DNA of 17,216 bases from Eubacterium limosum. Its GTDB lineage: Bacteria > Bacillota > Clostridia > Eubacteriales > Eubacteriaceae. Under the pieces are notes generated by a model. It did not search any database. It had not been told where the DNA came from and worked only from the letters and a program-made list of their open reading frames with translations. The translations under genes and the position numbers were made by a program. Shown one piece after another: positions 6,598-13,797 of the stretch. The DNA is taken from assembly GCA_959020865.1 (NCBI GenBank), contig CAUEUD010000058.1:1-17216 (forward strand). Reading direction: 5' to 3'. Position 1 is the stretch's first letter. Every line of letters begins with the position of its first letter.

Positions 6598-8407
6598 TTA
6601 GGTAAATCTCCTTTTGTTTTTCAAAATAAGCTTCTAAATCTTCCTCCGACCAGAGCTCACAGACGATTTCTTCGGATATTTCCATTTCCTCAATCACCAT
6701 ATCCGGCGAATAAGGCACAAGGCTCATGCTTGCAACGGCGTGATCCATACGCCCGTGTTCATAGGGCGACATCCCTCCGTCGGTGGTCAGATGGATATTG
6801 GGGTGTTTTAACAGGTTGTATTTTTCATCTTTGATGGGCCGTTCTCCGCGGATAAAGAGCAGGGCATAGCGGTTGTCGAGCATCCGCACCTCATCCGGTG
6901 TCATCAGCTCCCGGCCGCTGTTCTGGTAATTTGTTGAATAATTCCCGCTCTTACCTGAGCTTTTTCCGTAGGTGTTGGTGTCAATGGTTTCTTTGCCTAA
7001 AAGCTCTGATACATACTTGTGTGTGGCCTGCTCATTGCCGCCGAGATATAAAAATGTGTCGCAATTCCCCGTGATACTTTCCCATTGCTTTTCAAACAGG
7101 GCCTTGAGCTGCGCCATGTTCTGTAGAATGATGGACACGGAAACGCCACGGGAGCGCATGACACTGAGGATTTTGTCAAAATCATCCGGCAGCGAGACGT
7201 TCGCAAATTCATCCATGATAAAGTGAACGTGTACGGGTAACAGCCCCCCATATTTTCGGTCAGCGGTGTAAAACAATTGCTGAAAGAGCTGCGTGTATAA
7301 AATGCTGATAAGGAAATTGAAAGAGGTGTCATTGTCTGGGATTAACGCAAACAAAGCCACCTTCTTTTCCCCCATACTCGCCAAGTCCAGTTCATCAGTC
7401 ACCGTGAGGGCCGAGAGACTTTCAAGGTTGAACTTTTCCAGTCTTGCCGCTAAGGTGATCTGAATGGATTTCACGGTCTTGGCCGCACCGCTCCGGTAAT
7501 TGCGGTAATACTTCAGGGCGATGTGATCCGGTTCCCGGGCTTCCAGACGATCCATCAGCTCATCAAGGGGCGACATATAGCCGTCCACATCTTCGGGGAT
7601 GTCCCCGTTTCTGAGCAGCTCCATGACCATGGGAAAATTCTGTTCCTCGGTTGGGGCTTCGTATTTCAGAAAAAAGACCAAGGACAACAGCAGCATACTG
7701 GCTGCGGTATCCCAGAAGGGATCGCTTGACTGCGCGCCTTTTACGGTCGTCGCCTTAAAGAGGTTTGTCACAAGCCGCTGCACATCGTTGTCGGTTTTGA
7801 GATAGACAAAGGGGTTATAGCAGTGTGATTTTTCCATGTTGATTAAATCTAAAATGCGGACTTCATACCCCTTTTCTCTGAGCAGCTGTCCGGTATCGCG
7901 TAGGATCTCCCCTTTGGGGTCAAGGATCACCATACTGGTATTGGCCTGCATGACATTGGGCTTTGCATAGAATCGGGTTTTCCCGGCACCGCTGCCCCCG
8001 CAGACCAACACGTTTAGGTTTCTCCGGTGCCGATGGCCGTCCAGACCCATGCGGACGTTCTGGGTCAGCAGCTTGTTATCTTCAAAGTGTTTCTCCCGGT
8101 ATTTTCGGTTGATGCTCTGGGCGTCTCCCCACTTCGCACTCCCGTGTTCCTCGCCCCGGCGGTAATTCTTTTTCGTGGCATAAAAAATCCCGATTCCCAT
8201 GACATATAGAATCATCAGAATCAGGATGGATTTTAAACTGCTTTCACACCATGTGATTTTAAAAGGATGTTCCATCGCTTCGGGGAACTTAAGGATAAAG
8301 GCATAAAGCCCTTCGTCGATGAAGGGGGCAATGCGCAGGGCCAGTCCGATCACTGGCACAAGGAGGGCGATGTACAGCATGATGTTTTTACTGAAATTAT
8401 CTTGCAT
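6563..8407 (-). CDS. virD4: VirD4/TraG-family type IV coupling protein
   Basis: A 614-residue coupling protein that docks the relaxase-DNA complex to the mating channel and helps drive DNA transfer. Two N-terminal membrane segments lie at about 9-26 and 59-76, followed by EEHGSAKWGD (86-95), typical of the family. Walker A is CGGSGAGKT at 136-144, Walker B HFIMDEF at 395-401, with the sensor ILQN at 427-430. The C-terminus (about 560-614) is acidic, ending in a Glu/Lys-rich tail. AAGGAAGG lies upstream of ATG 8407. The start overlaps the preceding small gene by 11 bases and the end overlaps the maff2-like gene by 35, so it is embedded in a coupled series. Confidence 0.95.
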   Translation of the reverse strand: MQDNFSKNIMLYIALLVPVIGLALRIAPFIDEGLYAFILKFPEAMEHPFKITWCESSLKSILILMILYVMGIGIFYATKKNYRRGEEHGSAKWGDAQSINRKYREKHFEDNKLLTQNVRMGLDGHRHRRNLNVLVCGGSGAGKTRFYAKPNVMQANTSMVILDPKGEILRDTGQLLREKGYEVRILDLINMEKSHCYNPFVYLKTDNDVQRLVTNLFKATTVKGAQSSDPFWDTAASMLLLSLVFFLKYEAPTEEQNFPMVMELLRNGDIPEDVDGYMSPLDELMDRLEAREPDHIALKYYRNYRSGAAKTVKSIQITLAARLEKFNLESLSALTVTDELDLASMGEKKVALFALIPDNDTSFNFLISILYTQLFQQLFYTADRKYGGLLPVHVHFIMDEFANVSLPDDFDKILSVMRSRGVSVSIILQNMAQLKALFEKQWESITGNCDTFLYLGGNEQATHKYVSELLGKETIDTNTYGKSSGKSGNYSTNYQNSGRELMTPDEVRMLDNRYALLFIRGERPIKDEKYNLLKHPNIHLTTDGGMSPYEHGRMDHAVASMSLVPYSPDMVIEEMEISEEIVCELWSEEDLEAYFEKQKEIYLNEQNNETKKEA

Positions 8408-8591
8408 GATCGCGTTCCTTCCTTTTCCCGGTCTTTTCTGTGGGTGCGTCGATGGTTTTCAGCAAGAGGTCGTCCACGGCATCGGTTGACCGTTTCTGCC
8501 TTATTAAACCGTTGCGCATTTGATTGAGGGCATTGATCAGAACGCCGTACTCCACATGGTCAAGGGTTAAAATTCTTTTGGCTTCTTTCAT
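8397..8591 (-). CDS. Small conserved-type protein between the ArdC-like gene and virD4
   Basis: A 64-residue soluble, basic protein with no family I can name. It begins MKEAKRILTLDHVEYGVLIN, which suggests a helical N-terminal part, and ends in a charged tail (TEKTGKRKERDHAR). A GAGG ribosome site overlaps the stop of the upstream gene, 8 bases away, and its end overlaps the virD4 start by 11 bases. Tight coupling on both sides argues that it is real and belongs to the transfer machinery. Small genes at this position are common in related elements, but I know no assigned function. Confidence 0.75.
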   Translation of the reverse strand: MKEAKRILTLDHVEYGVLINALNQMRNGLIRQKRSTDAVDDLLLKTIDAPTEKTGKRKERDHAR

Positions 8592-8599
8592 GGTCTACC

Positions 8600-9487
8600 T
8601 CAGCGTGCCGGGTCAGCCCGGCTCTTTGGCTGTACCATCTGCTGTAAATTGTACTTCACCCGCATGGATACCTCGGCCATGGCATCCTTGATGGCGGTCA
8701 GCTCTGCGCCTACTTGCTGTGGTTCTGCGCTGGTCAGGAAATCCGGCAGCTTTAGAAAGTCAAAGCACGCGGTTGAAACGCCTGCCTGTCGACAGAGCAT
8801 GTAGGCAGCTGCCTGAGCCTTGAAGTCAAGGGTTTCGGCATCGCAGCCGTTTAAGGCCAGTTCAGCCTTGGCTAAGGCGGCGGCAATGCCCTGATACATG
8901 GCATCCGGATTCAGCCCTTTTTCCACCACCACGCACTCCTTATCCATATCAAAATCCACGGCCAGCGGATGATTGACGGCTTCAGCGGTCAGAATCTTTA
9001 CCGGAGCCTTTGAGATCAATGATTTTATCAGCATCCGGTCATCCAGTTTGCCGGTATTCTGAAAACGCACCCGACAGGTAGTCTGGGTGATGTCGTACAT
9101 TTTCTTGGCCTTAAAAGACTGCCCGGTTGTTCCATCATCACGGGTGTAGGGATTGCTGGGTTCCAGAATCAAAATCGGGTTTCTGAACTCGGACTGTTTC
9201 ACAAAGATACCCTGCTCTTTCCATGCCGCGTTGTCTGCAATTTTGGTGGCGGTTTCCCGCTGTGCCTGTATGAGCAGCGCGTTACGGGCAGTGTAGTATT
9301 CAAAATTAGCCTGAACGTTCAGATACCCCTGAAATAGCTCCGGACTTTTCCCCACAGTTTCAAGGGACTTTTCAATCTGTGCATAGCAGTATTCCCGGTT
9401 GGCCTTTTGCTCAGCCTGCCACTTTTGGTTGTTTCTCGGTTTCGGCTCGGTTTCTTCCTGACCAAACAGGTCATATAGGTTACTCAT
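8600..9487 (-). CDS. ArdC/LtrC-like protein with a degenerate metallopeptidase domain
   Basis: A 295-residue soluble protein. The middle (about 30-140), including YYTARNALLIQAQ (64-76) and KKMYDITQT (128-136), resembles the ssDNA-binding ArdC N-terminal domain. The C-terminal part (about 180-280), with AAYMLCRQAGVS and later a helical end, resembles the metallopeptidase half of LtrC/ArdC-type proteins. Where the zinc site HExxH is expected I read AALAK (203-207), and the later Glu ligand appears to be Gln225, so the peptidase looks dead. The start ATGA overlaps the stop of the pcfB-like gene by 4 bases. Its N-terminus carries YDLFG, echoed in the neighbour. It may bind transferred single strands. 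Homology is recalled, not searched. Confidence 0.6.
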   Translation of the reverse strand: MSNLYDLFGQEETEPKPRNNQKWQAEQKANREYCYAQIEKSLETVGKSPELFQGYLNVQANFEYYTARNALLIQAQRETATKIADNAAWKEQGIFVKQSEFRNPILILEPSNPYTRDDGTTGQSFKAKKMYDITQTTCRVRFQNTGKLDDRMLIKSLISKAPVKILTAEAVNHPLAVDFDMDKECVVVEKGLNPDAMYQGIAAALAKAELALNGCDAETLDFKAQAAAYMLCRQAGVSTACFDFLKLPDFLTSAEPQQVGAELTAIKDAMAEVSMRVKYNLQQMVQPKSRADPAR

Positions 9488-10374
9488 CGTGTTTTATCTC
9501 CCTTCGATTTTTTTGGAATCTCTTTTTTTGTTTTCCGCTTTGGTTCACGGCGTTTGGTTTCTTTCTTCTTCTCCGGCGCCCTGTGTTCAGGTTCTGCCCG
9601 GGCTTTTTCCTGTTCAGCCTTGATCGCTCTGAGTTCTGCCCGGACAGAAGGTTTAGATTCTCCTTCGGCGGGCGGCTTCGAGCTGTTCTCGGATGGAGGG
9701 CTTTTCTCCGGTTCCTGGGCCTGCGGGACCTCGGCATAGGGCTTCTCTGCTGTTATTGCTTCCGCGTCCTCCCCGCTGGAAACGGTGTGCTCCTCCTCCT
9801 TTGGGGGCAGCTCGTTTTCCTCCTTCGGCGTTTCGGGGCCTAAGAGGTCATCCAGCAGCTGTTCTTCCCCGGCTTCGGCTTCCGGATTCGATGCACCAAA
9901 GAGATCATCCAGCAGGGTTTCTTCTGCCTGTGCTTCTTCGTGGGTCTGCCCTTCCCGTTCATTCAGGATTTCACTCTTAATTTCTGCGGTATTCACTGCT
10001 GCCAGCTGGAAGCGTTCAACGATCCGGTTGATCCGCACAGCGTCCTCCTGCTTGACCAGAATATCGGTCACACCGTCCGGACTGCCTGCCGGATTGCCCA
10101 GGGCACAGTAAAGCACCCCGTAATGCCTGGCTTCCTTGGCAAAGACTTCAAGATCCGCATTGTTAATCGAAAAAACCGTTAAGGGTTTCCCGGATTTCAG
10201 CATGGCTGTTAACCGTGTCTTTCCTTTCGTCTTGTGTATGTCCGCACTTTTTAAAGCTGAGATCAACAGAAAAGCCAGATTCTTAAGGCCTGTTCCTGTC
10301 AGCCGTAACAAAAAATCCGCCCCTTCAAGGGATAGCCGGATGACTTGTTCGGCTGCATCACCGCTTGTGTTCAT
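9484..10374 (-). CDS. PcfB/DUF3801-family conjugation protein with long acidic then basic tail
   Basis: A 296-residue protein. Residues 1-135 match my memory of PcfB (DUF3801), a relaxosome-linked factor of the pCF10 and clostridial systems that helps link the relaxase complex to the coupling protein; recognisable parts are LTGTGLKNLAFLLISALK (25-42) and FAKEARHYGVLYC (78-90). The remainder is low complexity: acidic to about 200, Pro/Glu/Ser-rich, then strongly Lys/Arg-rich at 255-296. Two copies of a LLDDLFG-type motif lie at 154-160 and 173-179. Start ATG has AAAGGAG upstream and overlaps the relaxase end by 17 bases. It couples to the next gene through an ATGA overlap. Confidence 0.8.
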   Translation of the reverse strand: MNTSGDAAEQVIRLSLEGADFLLRLTGTGLKNLAFLLISALKSADIHKTKGKTRLTAMLKSGKPLTVFSINNADLEVFAKEARHYGVLYCALGNPAGSPDGVTDILVKQEDAVRINRIVERFQLAAVNTAEIKSEILNEREGQTHEEAQAEETLLDDLFGASNPEAEAGEEQLLDDLLGPETPKEENELPPKEEEHTVSSGEDAEAITAEKPYAEVPQAQEPEKSPPSENSSKPPAEGESKPSVRAELRAIKAEQEKARAEPEHRAPEKKKETKRREPKRKTKKEIPKKSKGDKTR

Positions 10375-11716
10375 TTTTGCTTTTCTCCTTTGCGTTATTT
10401 TTTTCTTCTAATTTGACTGCTTTGATTTTTTCTCTCATCGGTATGGATCGCGCGGCAATGCCGTCACAATATTTCACTTCCTTTCGGAGTGTTTTGATCT
10501 GCGCGCTCAGCCCGGCAATGTCCGCTTTGATTTTAGTCACCTCTTTTTCATCCGGTGTGCGCTGTGTTCTGTTCCAGAGCTTTTTCCGTTCGGTACAAAG
10601 TCTTTTTATCTGCTGTTCACTTCCTGCCTTATGGCTTTCCAGTTCTTCCATGGTGCTGATCTGATGGTGACATAAAAGCCGGGCTTCCCGGCTGATCTGC
10701 TCCATCTTTCGTACATCCTCCCGGTACAGAAACGGCAGTGCGTTTGTTTTCCGGTCTTTCTTCTTTTGAAACACGCCCAGCTTAAAACAGTAATAAAGGT
10801 ACAGGCCCCGCAGACCGCTGGTATGACGGGCTTTTTCAAAGCTTCCGTGCAAAAGCATTTTTTTCTTTGCAGCCTTTAGCCCGGGGCGGTACTGCTTGAT
10901 CTGCTGCTGTTCATAAATCCGCTGTTCGATGTTGGTTAAGCTGTATTCGGGATACTTACGGTCAATGCGAACATACCGCGCTTTCCCAGGCGGCTTCAGC
11001 GTGAAGTATTTTGCATCGTACTTGATGGCGTATCCCTTCTGCCGCAGCCGGTACAGAAACTGCCGCAGCGTCACGGATTCGGAAATGGTTGTATCGAGGT
11101 CTTTTAAGATCAGGCCCCGCCACGTGGGTTTTCCTTCCTGCTCTGCCCGCCACTCACCGTACTGCATGGACTTATTCATGGTCTTTTCGATGACGGAAAG
11201 CCTGTATTCAAGGCACAGACGGTCAGACACCTCCCGCATTTTCCGGTAGGTTTCTTTATTGTCGTAGTAGCGCAGCCCATCGGCAAAGGAGACGGAATTT
11301 AACACCATGTGATTGTGGATGTGGGCTTTGTCGATGTGGGTTGCGACGATCACCTCAAACCGTGACCCCCACAATTCCTCTGCCAGTTTTACGCCGATTT
11401 CATGGGCGATCTCCGGTGTGACTTCCCCGGGCTTGAAACTCTGGTAGGCGTGGTAGGCAACGATGCCGCCCTCCTTGCGGTACTGTTTTTTGGTAATGGT
11501 CATTTCTTCCCGGGCGGTTTCCGGTGAACAGTTCAAACCTGTGACGTAAAACTGTTTCTCGGTTTTTACATCCTGGGACACATAGTCCATCACATCCCGC
11601 AGGGCCTGCATGTCCGCTTCGCCATAATTTTTGTTCTTTGTCTTATCCGGATTTTTGGCGTAATCCACTACCCGGTCCAGACGGCCCCGGATGTCCCAGA
11701 TTTTTGTGGTGGCCAT
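10358..11716 (-). CDS. MobA/VirD2-type (MOBP) relaxase
   Basis: A 452-residue relaxase expected to nick one strand at oriT and stay bound to the 5' end through a tyrosine. The N-terminal domain (about 1-250) has the likely catalytic Tyr19 in RVVDYAKNPDKT, and the metal-binding histidine cluster at 127-136 (THIDKAHIHNHMVLNSV), the hallmark of the pfam Relaxase family. The C-terminal part (about 260-452) is basic and helical, with coiled-coil-like stretches (360-420). Start ATG 11716 lies one base after the mobC stop; only a weak purine-rich site precedes it, so translation probably continues from mobC. It overlaps the pcfB-like gene by 17 bases. Confidence 0.95.
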   Translation of the reverse strand: MATTKIWDIRGRLDRVVDYAKNPDKTKNKNYGEADMQALRDVMDYVSQDVKTEKQFYVTGLNCSPETAREEMTITKKQYRKEGGIVAYHAYQSFKPGEVTPEIAHEIGVKLAEELWGSRFEVIVATHIDKAHIHNHMVLNSVSFADGLRYYDNKETYRKMREVSDRLCLEYRLSVIEKTMNKSMQYGEWRAEQEGKPTWRGLILKDLDTTISESVTLRQFLYRLRQKGYAIKYDAKYFTLKPPGKARYVRIDRKYPEYSLTNIEQRIYEQQQIKQYRPGLKAAKKKMLLHGSFEKARHTSGLRGLYLYYCFKLGVFQKKKDRKTNALPFLYREDVRKMEQISREARLLCHHQISTMEELESHKAGSEQQIKRLCTERKKLWNRTQRTPDEKEVTKIKADIAGLSAQIKTLRKEVKYCDGIAARSIPMREKIKAVKLEEKNNAKEKSKNEHKR

Positions 11717-11717
11717 G

Positions 11718-12044
11718 TCAGCTTTTTTCCGGCACCAGAAACTTTTCTTTGACTTCGGTCTGGAACTTCCGCCACTTCAAGGCTTCTTTTTCATAAAGCG
11801 GCTGATCCACAAAACCCAGGGCATTGGCCTTGGCGGCAATCTGGTTCAGGTTGTTTCCGATGGCGGACATCTGCCGCATGGTTTCGTAAAACGCCGGGCC
11901 GGGTTTTTCGTGTAACTGATAGCCTTCAATCATGGCACGCAGAAAAGCTTCCCGGCTCAGGCCAGACTTCTTTACTTTTTTATCCAGTTCCTGTGCTTCC
12001 CGCCTTGTCAGGCGAAACAGGATTTCAACGTTGCGCTTTCGCAT
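11718..12044 (-). CDS. mobC: MobC-like relaxosome accessory protein
   Basis: A 108-residue protein that should bind oriT DNA and help the relaxase. The N-terminal part (about 4-40: NVEILFRLTRREAQELDKKV, then SGLSREAFLRAMI) looks like a ribbon-helix-helix DNA-binding fold. The central MRQMSAIGNNLNQIAAKAN (about 57-75) is the recognisable MobC signature. I place the start at ATG 12044: AAGGAG ends eight bases before it, while the GTG three codons earlier would touch the ribosome site. It lies just after the putative oriT and directly before the relaxase, the usual order. Confidence 0.9.
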   Translation of the reverse strand: MRKRNVEILFRLTRREAQELDKKVKKSGLSREAFLRAMIEGYQLHEKPGPAFYETMRQMSAIGNNLNQIAAKANALGFVDQPLYEKEALKWRKFQTEVKEKFLVPEKS

Positions 12045-12053
12045 ATTTTTCAC

Positions 12054-12192
12054 TCCTTATCCACGTTATAAAAGGGGGATTGGGGCACGCCCCAACAAGC
12101 GAAAAAGGTGGGCTGCCCGGAGGGCGGCTATCCTTTTTCAGTGCTTGCTGGGACAGTCTCACGCCGTAAAGCTCCCCCTGCTTTCAATTTAG
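12054..12192. other. oriT: Putative origin of transfer (oriT)
   Basis: A 139-base non-coding block before mobC, dense in inverted repeats. TTGGGGC/GCCCCAA forms a 7-bp arm around two bases (12080-12095). A larger nested structure spans 12096-12147: CAAGC/GCTTG, AAAAAGG/CCTTTTT and GCTGCCC/GGGCGGC with one G-T pair. AGGGGGA (12073-12079) and TCCCCCT (12173-12179) bracket both. Position before mobC-relaxase is where oriT of MOBP systems usually lies. TATCCT at 12129-12134 resembles part of the IncP-type nic core, but the match is short and the nick site is not established. A weak -10-like TATAAC on the minus strand (12070-12065) may start mobC transcription. Confidence 0.6.
12096..12147. repeat. 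Nested inverted repeat within the putative oriT
   Basis: Three arms share one centre: CAAGC 12096-12100 with GCTTG 12143-12147, AAAAAGG 12102-12108 with CCTTTTT 12132-12138, and GCTGCCC 12112-12118 with GGGCGGC 12122-12128 around GGA. Read as RNA from the minus strand it is a GC hairpin followed shortly by a U5 run, so it might also act as a weak attenuator before mobC. Confidence 0.75.
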
Positions 12193-12600
12193 TTACCGCT
12201 CATAATATTTGATTTTCGGCATCAACGGAACGACGACAATCTCTCGGTTTACACGGCAAAACCGCTCAGAAAACTTGTATTCTTCGGCATATTTTTGGAT
12301 TTGATCGGAGGTAAGACTGGAAAAACCTTTTCGGTCATTCCGCGCATTGCAGATAAAAAAGTCCCCGGCAATGATGTCAATAAGTTCACTGTTATCAATG
12401 AAGATGCCACGGTTCAGCGGCAGACCACTGATTTTTCCTTCATCATTGCAGATAATCACTGCATCATCATCTGTTGGTAACGCATACCTTTCAATGTTGC
12501 CGCCTACGAGTTTTTGCATGAATTTCAGGTTATTGGGAATGGTAACTGCCCGCGGGGTCTCCCCGGCTCGAACATATAAGACATTGATTGTACGTTTCAT
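12193..12600 (-). CDS. DUF3846-like protein, third tandem copy
   Basis: A 135-residue protein of the DUF3846 type, function unknown. Motifs shared with the other copies are VRAGETPRAVTIPN (11-24), PTDDDAVIICNDEGKISGLP (42-61), GDFFICNARND and SDQIQKYAEEYKFSE. It ends KIKYYER. Residues 1-133 are identical to the upstream neighbour at 12607-13080, since both come from a 480-bp tandem duplication. This copy keeps what I take to be the ancestral C-terminus. It starts six bases after the preceding stop without a good ribosome site, so translation probably depends on reinitiation. It lies directly before the putative oriT. Association with an ArdA fusion upstream hints at an antidefence role, by inference only. 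Confidence 0.85.
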   Translation of the reverse strand: MKRTINVLYVRAGETPRAVTIPNNLKFMQKLVGGNIERYALPTDDDAVIICNDEGKISGLPLNRGIFIDNSELIDIIAGDFFICNARNDRKGFSSLTSDQIQKYAEEYKFSERFCRVNREIVVVPLMPKIKYYER

Positions 12601-13162
12601 TTTCAGTTACCGCTCATAATCCTTGTGTTTATCCTTTATCGGGACAGCGACAATCCCTTGATTAAGGCGTATAAACTGCTCATAATATTTGATTTTCGGC
12701 ATCAACGGAACGACGACAATCTCTCGGTTTACACGGCAAAACCGCTCAGAAAACTTGTATTCTTCGGCATATTTTTGGATTTGATCGGAGGTAAGACTGG
12801 AAAAACCTTTTCGGTCATTCCGCGCATTGCAGATAAAAAAGTCCCCGGCAATGATGTCAATAAGTTCACTGTTATCAATGAAGATGCCACGGTTCAGCGG
12901 CAGACCACTGATTTTTCCTTCATCATTGCAGATAATCACTGCATCATCATCTGTTGGTAACGCATACCTTTCAATGTTGCCGCCTACGAGTTTTTGCATG
13001 AATTTCAGGTTATTGGGAATGGTAACTGCCCGCGGGGTCTCCCCGGCTCGAACATATAAGACATTGATTGTACGTTTCATTTTCAGTTACCGCTCATAAT
13101 CCTTGTGTTTATCCTTTATCGGGACAGCGACAATCCCTTGATTAAGGCGTATAAACTGCTCA
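12198..13162. repeat. 480-bp perfect tandem duplication with GCTCA at each boundary
   Basis: Bases 12198-12682 are identical to 12678-13162 line by line, a shift of exactly 480 with no mismatch. GCTCA occurs at 12198, 12678 and 13158, at both ends and the joint. Outside, the sequence departs at once (12197 C versus 12677 T; 12683 T versus 13163 G). This is the footprint of a recent tandem duplication at a 5-bp microhomology, and it created a whole extra gene. Confidence 0.97.
12607..13080 (-). CDS. DUF3846-like protein, chimeric second copy born by duplication
   Basis: A 157-residue DUF3846-like protein. Residues 1-134 repeat the downstream gene at 12193-12600, but after KIKYYE it continues QFIRLNQGIVAVPIKDKHKD, then YER, which is the tail of the upstream gene at 13087-13533. 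The joint is the TGAGC microhomology of the 480-bp duplication (13162-12678 as one unit). The result is an in-frame chimera with two C-terminal tails in series, and no stop is introduced. It starts six bases after the upstream stop and has only a weak ribosome site, the same arrangement as the next copy. Function unknown. Confidence 0.85.
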   Translation of the reverse strand: MKRTINVLYVRAGETPRAVTIPNNLKFMQKLVGGNIERYALPTDDDAVIICNDEGKISGLPLNRGIFIDNSELIDIIAGDFFICNARNDRKGFSSLTSDQIQKYAEEYKFSERFCRVNREIVVVPLMPKIKYYEQFIRLNQGIVAVPIKDKHKDYER

Positions 13163-13533
13163 GGATATTTGAATTGCTCAGAAAATTTTTCGATTTGTTT
13201 TGGGCTTAAGCTTGTGAAATCCTCGCTGTCCCTCGGGGCGTTACAAAGAAAAAAATCGCCTGCAATGATCTCAACAAGCCGCTTTTTTTCATCAAAAATG
13301 CCCCGGTTCAGGGGCAGACCATTGATCTTTCCTTCCTCATTACAGATGATCACTGCATCGTCATCGGTTGGAAGATAGTACATTTCAATGTATCCACCCA
13401 CCAATTTCTGCTTGGCTTCAAGGGTGTTCTCAATGGTCATTTCCTCTGGCCGCTCCCCGGCCCGGATCATCAGGATGGTGATTTCATCCTTCTTATCGGT
13501 TATCTCATTCGGATTCATGATACTGTTTGTCAT
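13087..13533 (-). CDS. DUF3846-like protein, first and most diverged tandem copy
   Basis: A 148-residue DUF3846-like protein with an extra hydrophilic N-terminus (MTNSIMNPNEITDKKDE). It shares with its two neighbours LMIRAGERPEEMTIEN, PTDDDAVIICNEEGKINGLP, LNRGIF, AGDFFLCNAPRD and a SPKQIEKFSEQFKYPEQF stretch, but is clearly older than the 480-bp duplication. Its last 22 or so residues were copied onto the end of the middle gene. AAGGAAAG lies upstream of ATG 13533, which lies 29 bases inside the preceding small gene. Function unknown; the context is antirestriction. Confidence 0.85.
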   Translation of the reverse strand: MTNSIMNPNEITDKKDEITILMIRAGERPEEMTIENTLEAKQKLVGGYIEMYYLPTDDDAVIICNEEGKINGLPLNRGIFDEKKRLVEIIAGDFFLCNAPRDSEDFTSLSPKQIEKFSEQFKYPEQFIRLNQGIVAVPIKDKHKDYER

Positions 13534-13675
13534 TTTTCTTTCCTTTCCCTTCGGTGGTTTCTGGCGGCTCGCTTACATCCACAATGAGGGGTGATGAGGG
13601 GATAATCAATGTGATCTCCACATCCTCCCCCTCATAAAGTTTCATCAATTCGTTCAGGTTAATGGCTGTACTCAT
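13505..13675 (-). CDS. Small acidic protein of 56 residues
   Basis: A short gene with a good ribosome site (AAGGAG, seven bases before ATG 13675). It reads MSTAINLNELMKLYEGEDVE, then ITLIIPSSPLIVDVSEPPET and a charged end KGKKNDKQYHESE. I recognise no family. It overlaps the following DUF3846-like gene by 29 bases in another frame, a sign of coupling. The frame stays open upstream to a CTG at 13741, itself preceded by the stronger AAAGGGGGTG, so a 78-residue form beginning NESIELTANKRN is possible, though CTG starts are rare. Confidence 0.6.
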   Translation of the reverse strand: MSTAINLNELMKLYEGEDVEITLIIPSSPLIVDVSEPPETTEGKGKKNDKQYHESE

Positions 13676-13762
13676 GTGTTTTTCTCCTTCGTTTTTTTGA
13701 AAATTTCTTTTATTGGCCGTGAGTTCTATTGATTCGTTCAGGGCATCACCCCCTTTCTGAAA

Positions 13763-13797
13763 TAAAAAAAGCAGAATCTCTCAATGACATTCTGCTT
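13763..13797 (-). terminator. Intrinsic terminator after the ArdA-DUF3846 gene
   Basis: On the minus strand AAGCAGAAT (13797-13789), an 11-base loop, ATTCTGCTT (13777-13769), then TTTTTATTT. The 9-bp stem is perfect and begins inside the TAA stop of the gene at 13796. It should end most transcripts of the right-hand gene group. I see no clear promoter between it and 13675, so downstream genes may need read-through or antitermination. Confidence 0.85.

Noticed and set aside
9379..9843. 154-codon plus-strand open frame rich in Phe, Leu and Arg
   Set aside because: It is antisense to the Glu/Lys-rich tail of the pcfB-like gene, which explains the odd composition (reverse complements of Lys and Glu codons); no ribosome site.
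12295..12960. Plus-strand open frames repeated at 12295-12480 and 12625-12960
   Set aside because: They appear twice only because the underlying 480-bp unit is duplicated; they are antisense to the DUF3846-like genes.
12198..13162. Insertion sequence or transposon as the cause of the duplication
   Set aside because: There is no transposase, no terminal inverted repeat and no target-site duplication; the repeat is simple, tandem and bounded by a 5-bp microhomology.
12193..13162. CRISPR array or satellite repeat
   Set aside because: Only two long units without spacers, both coding; nothing like short repeats with unique spacers.
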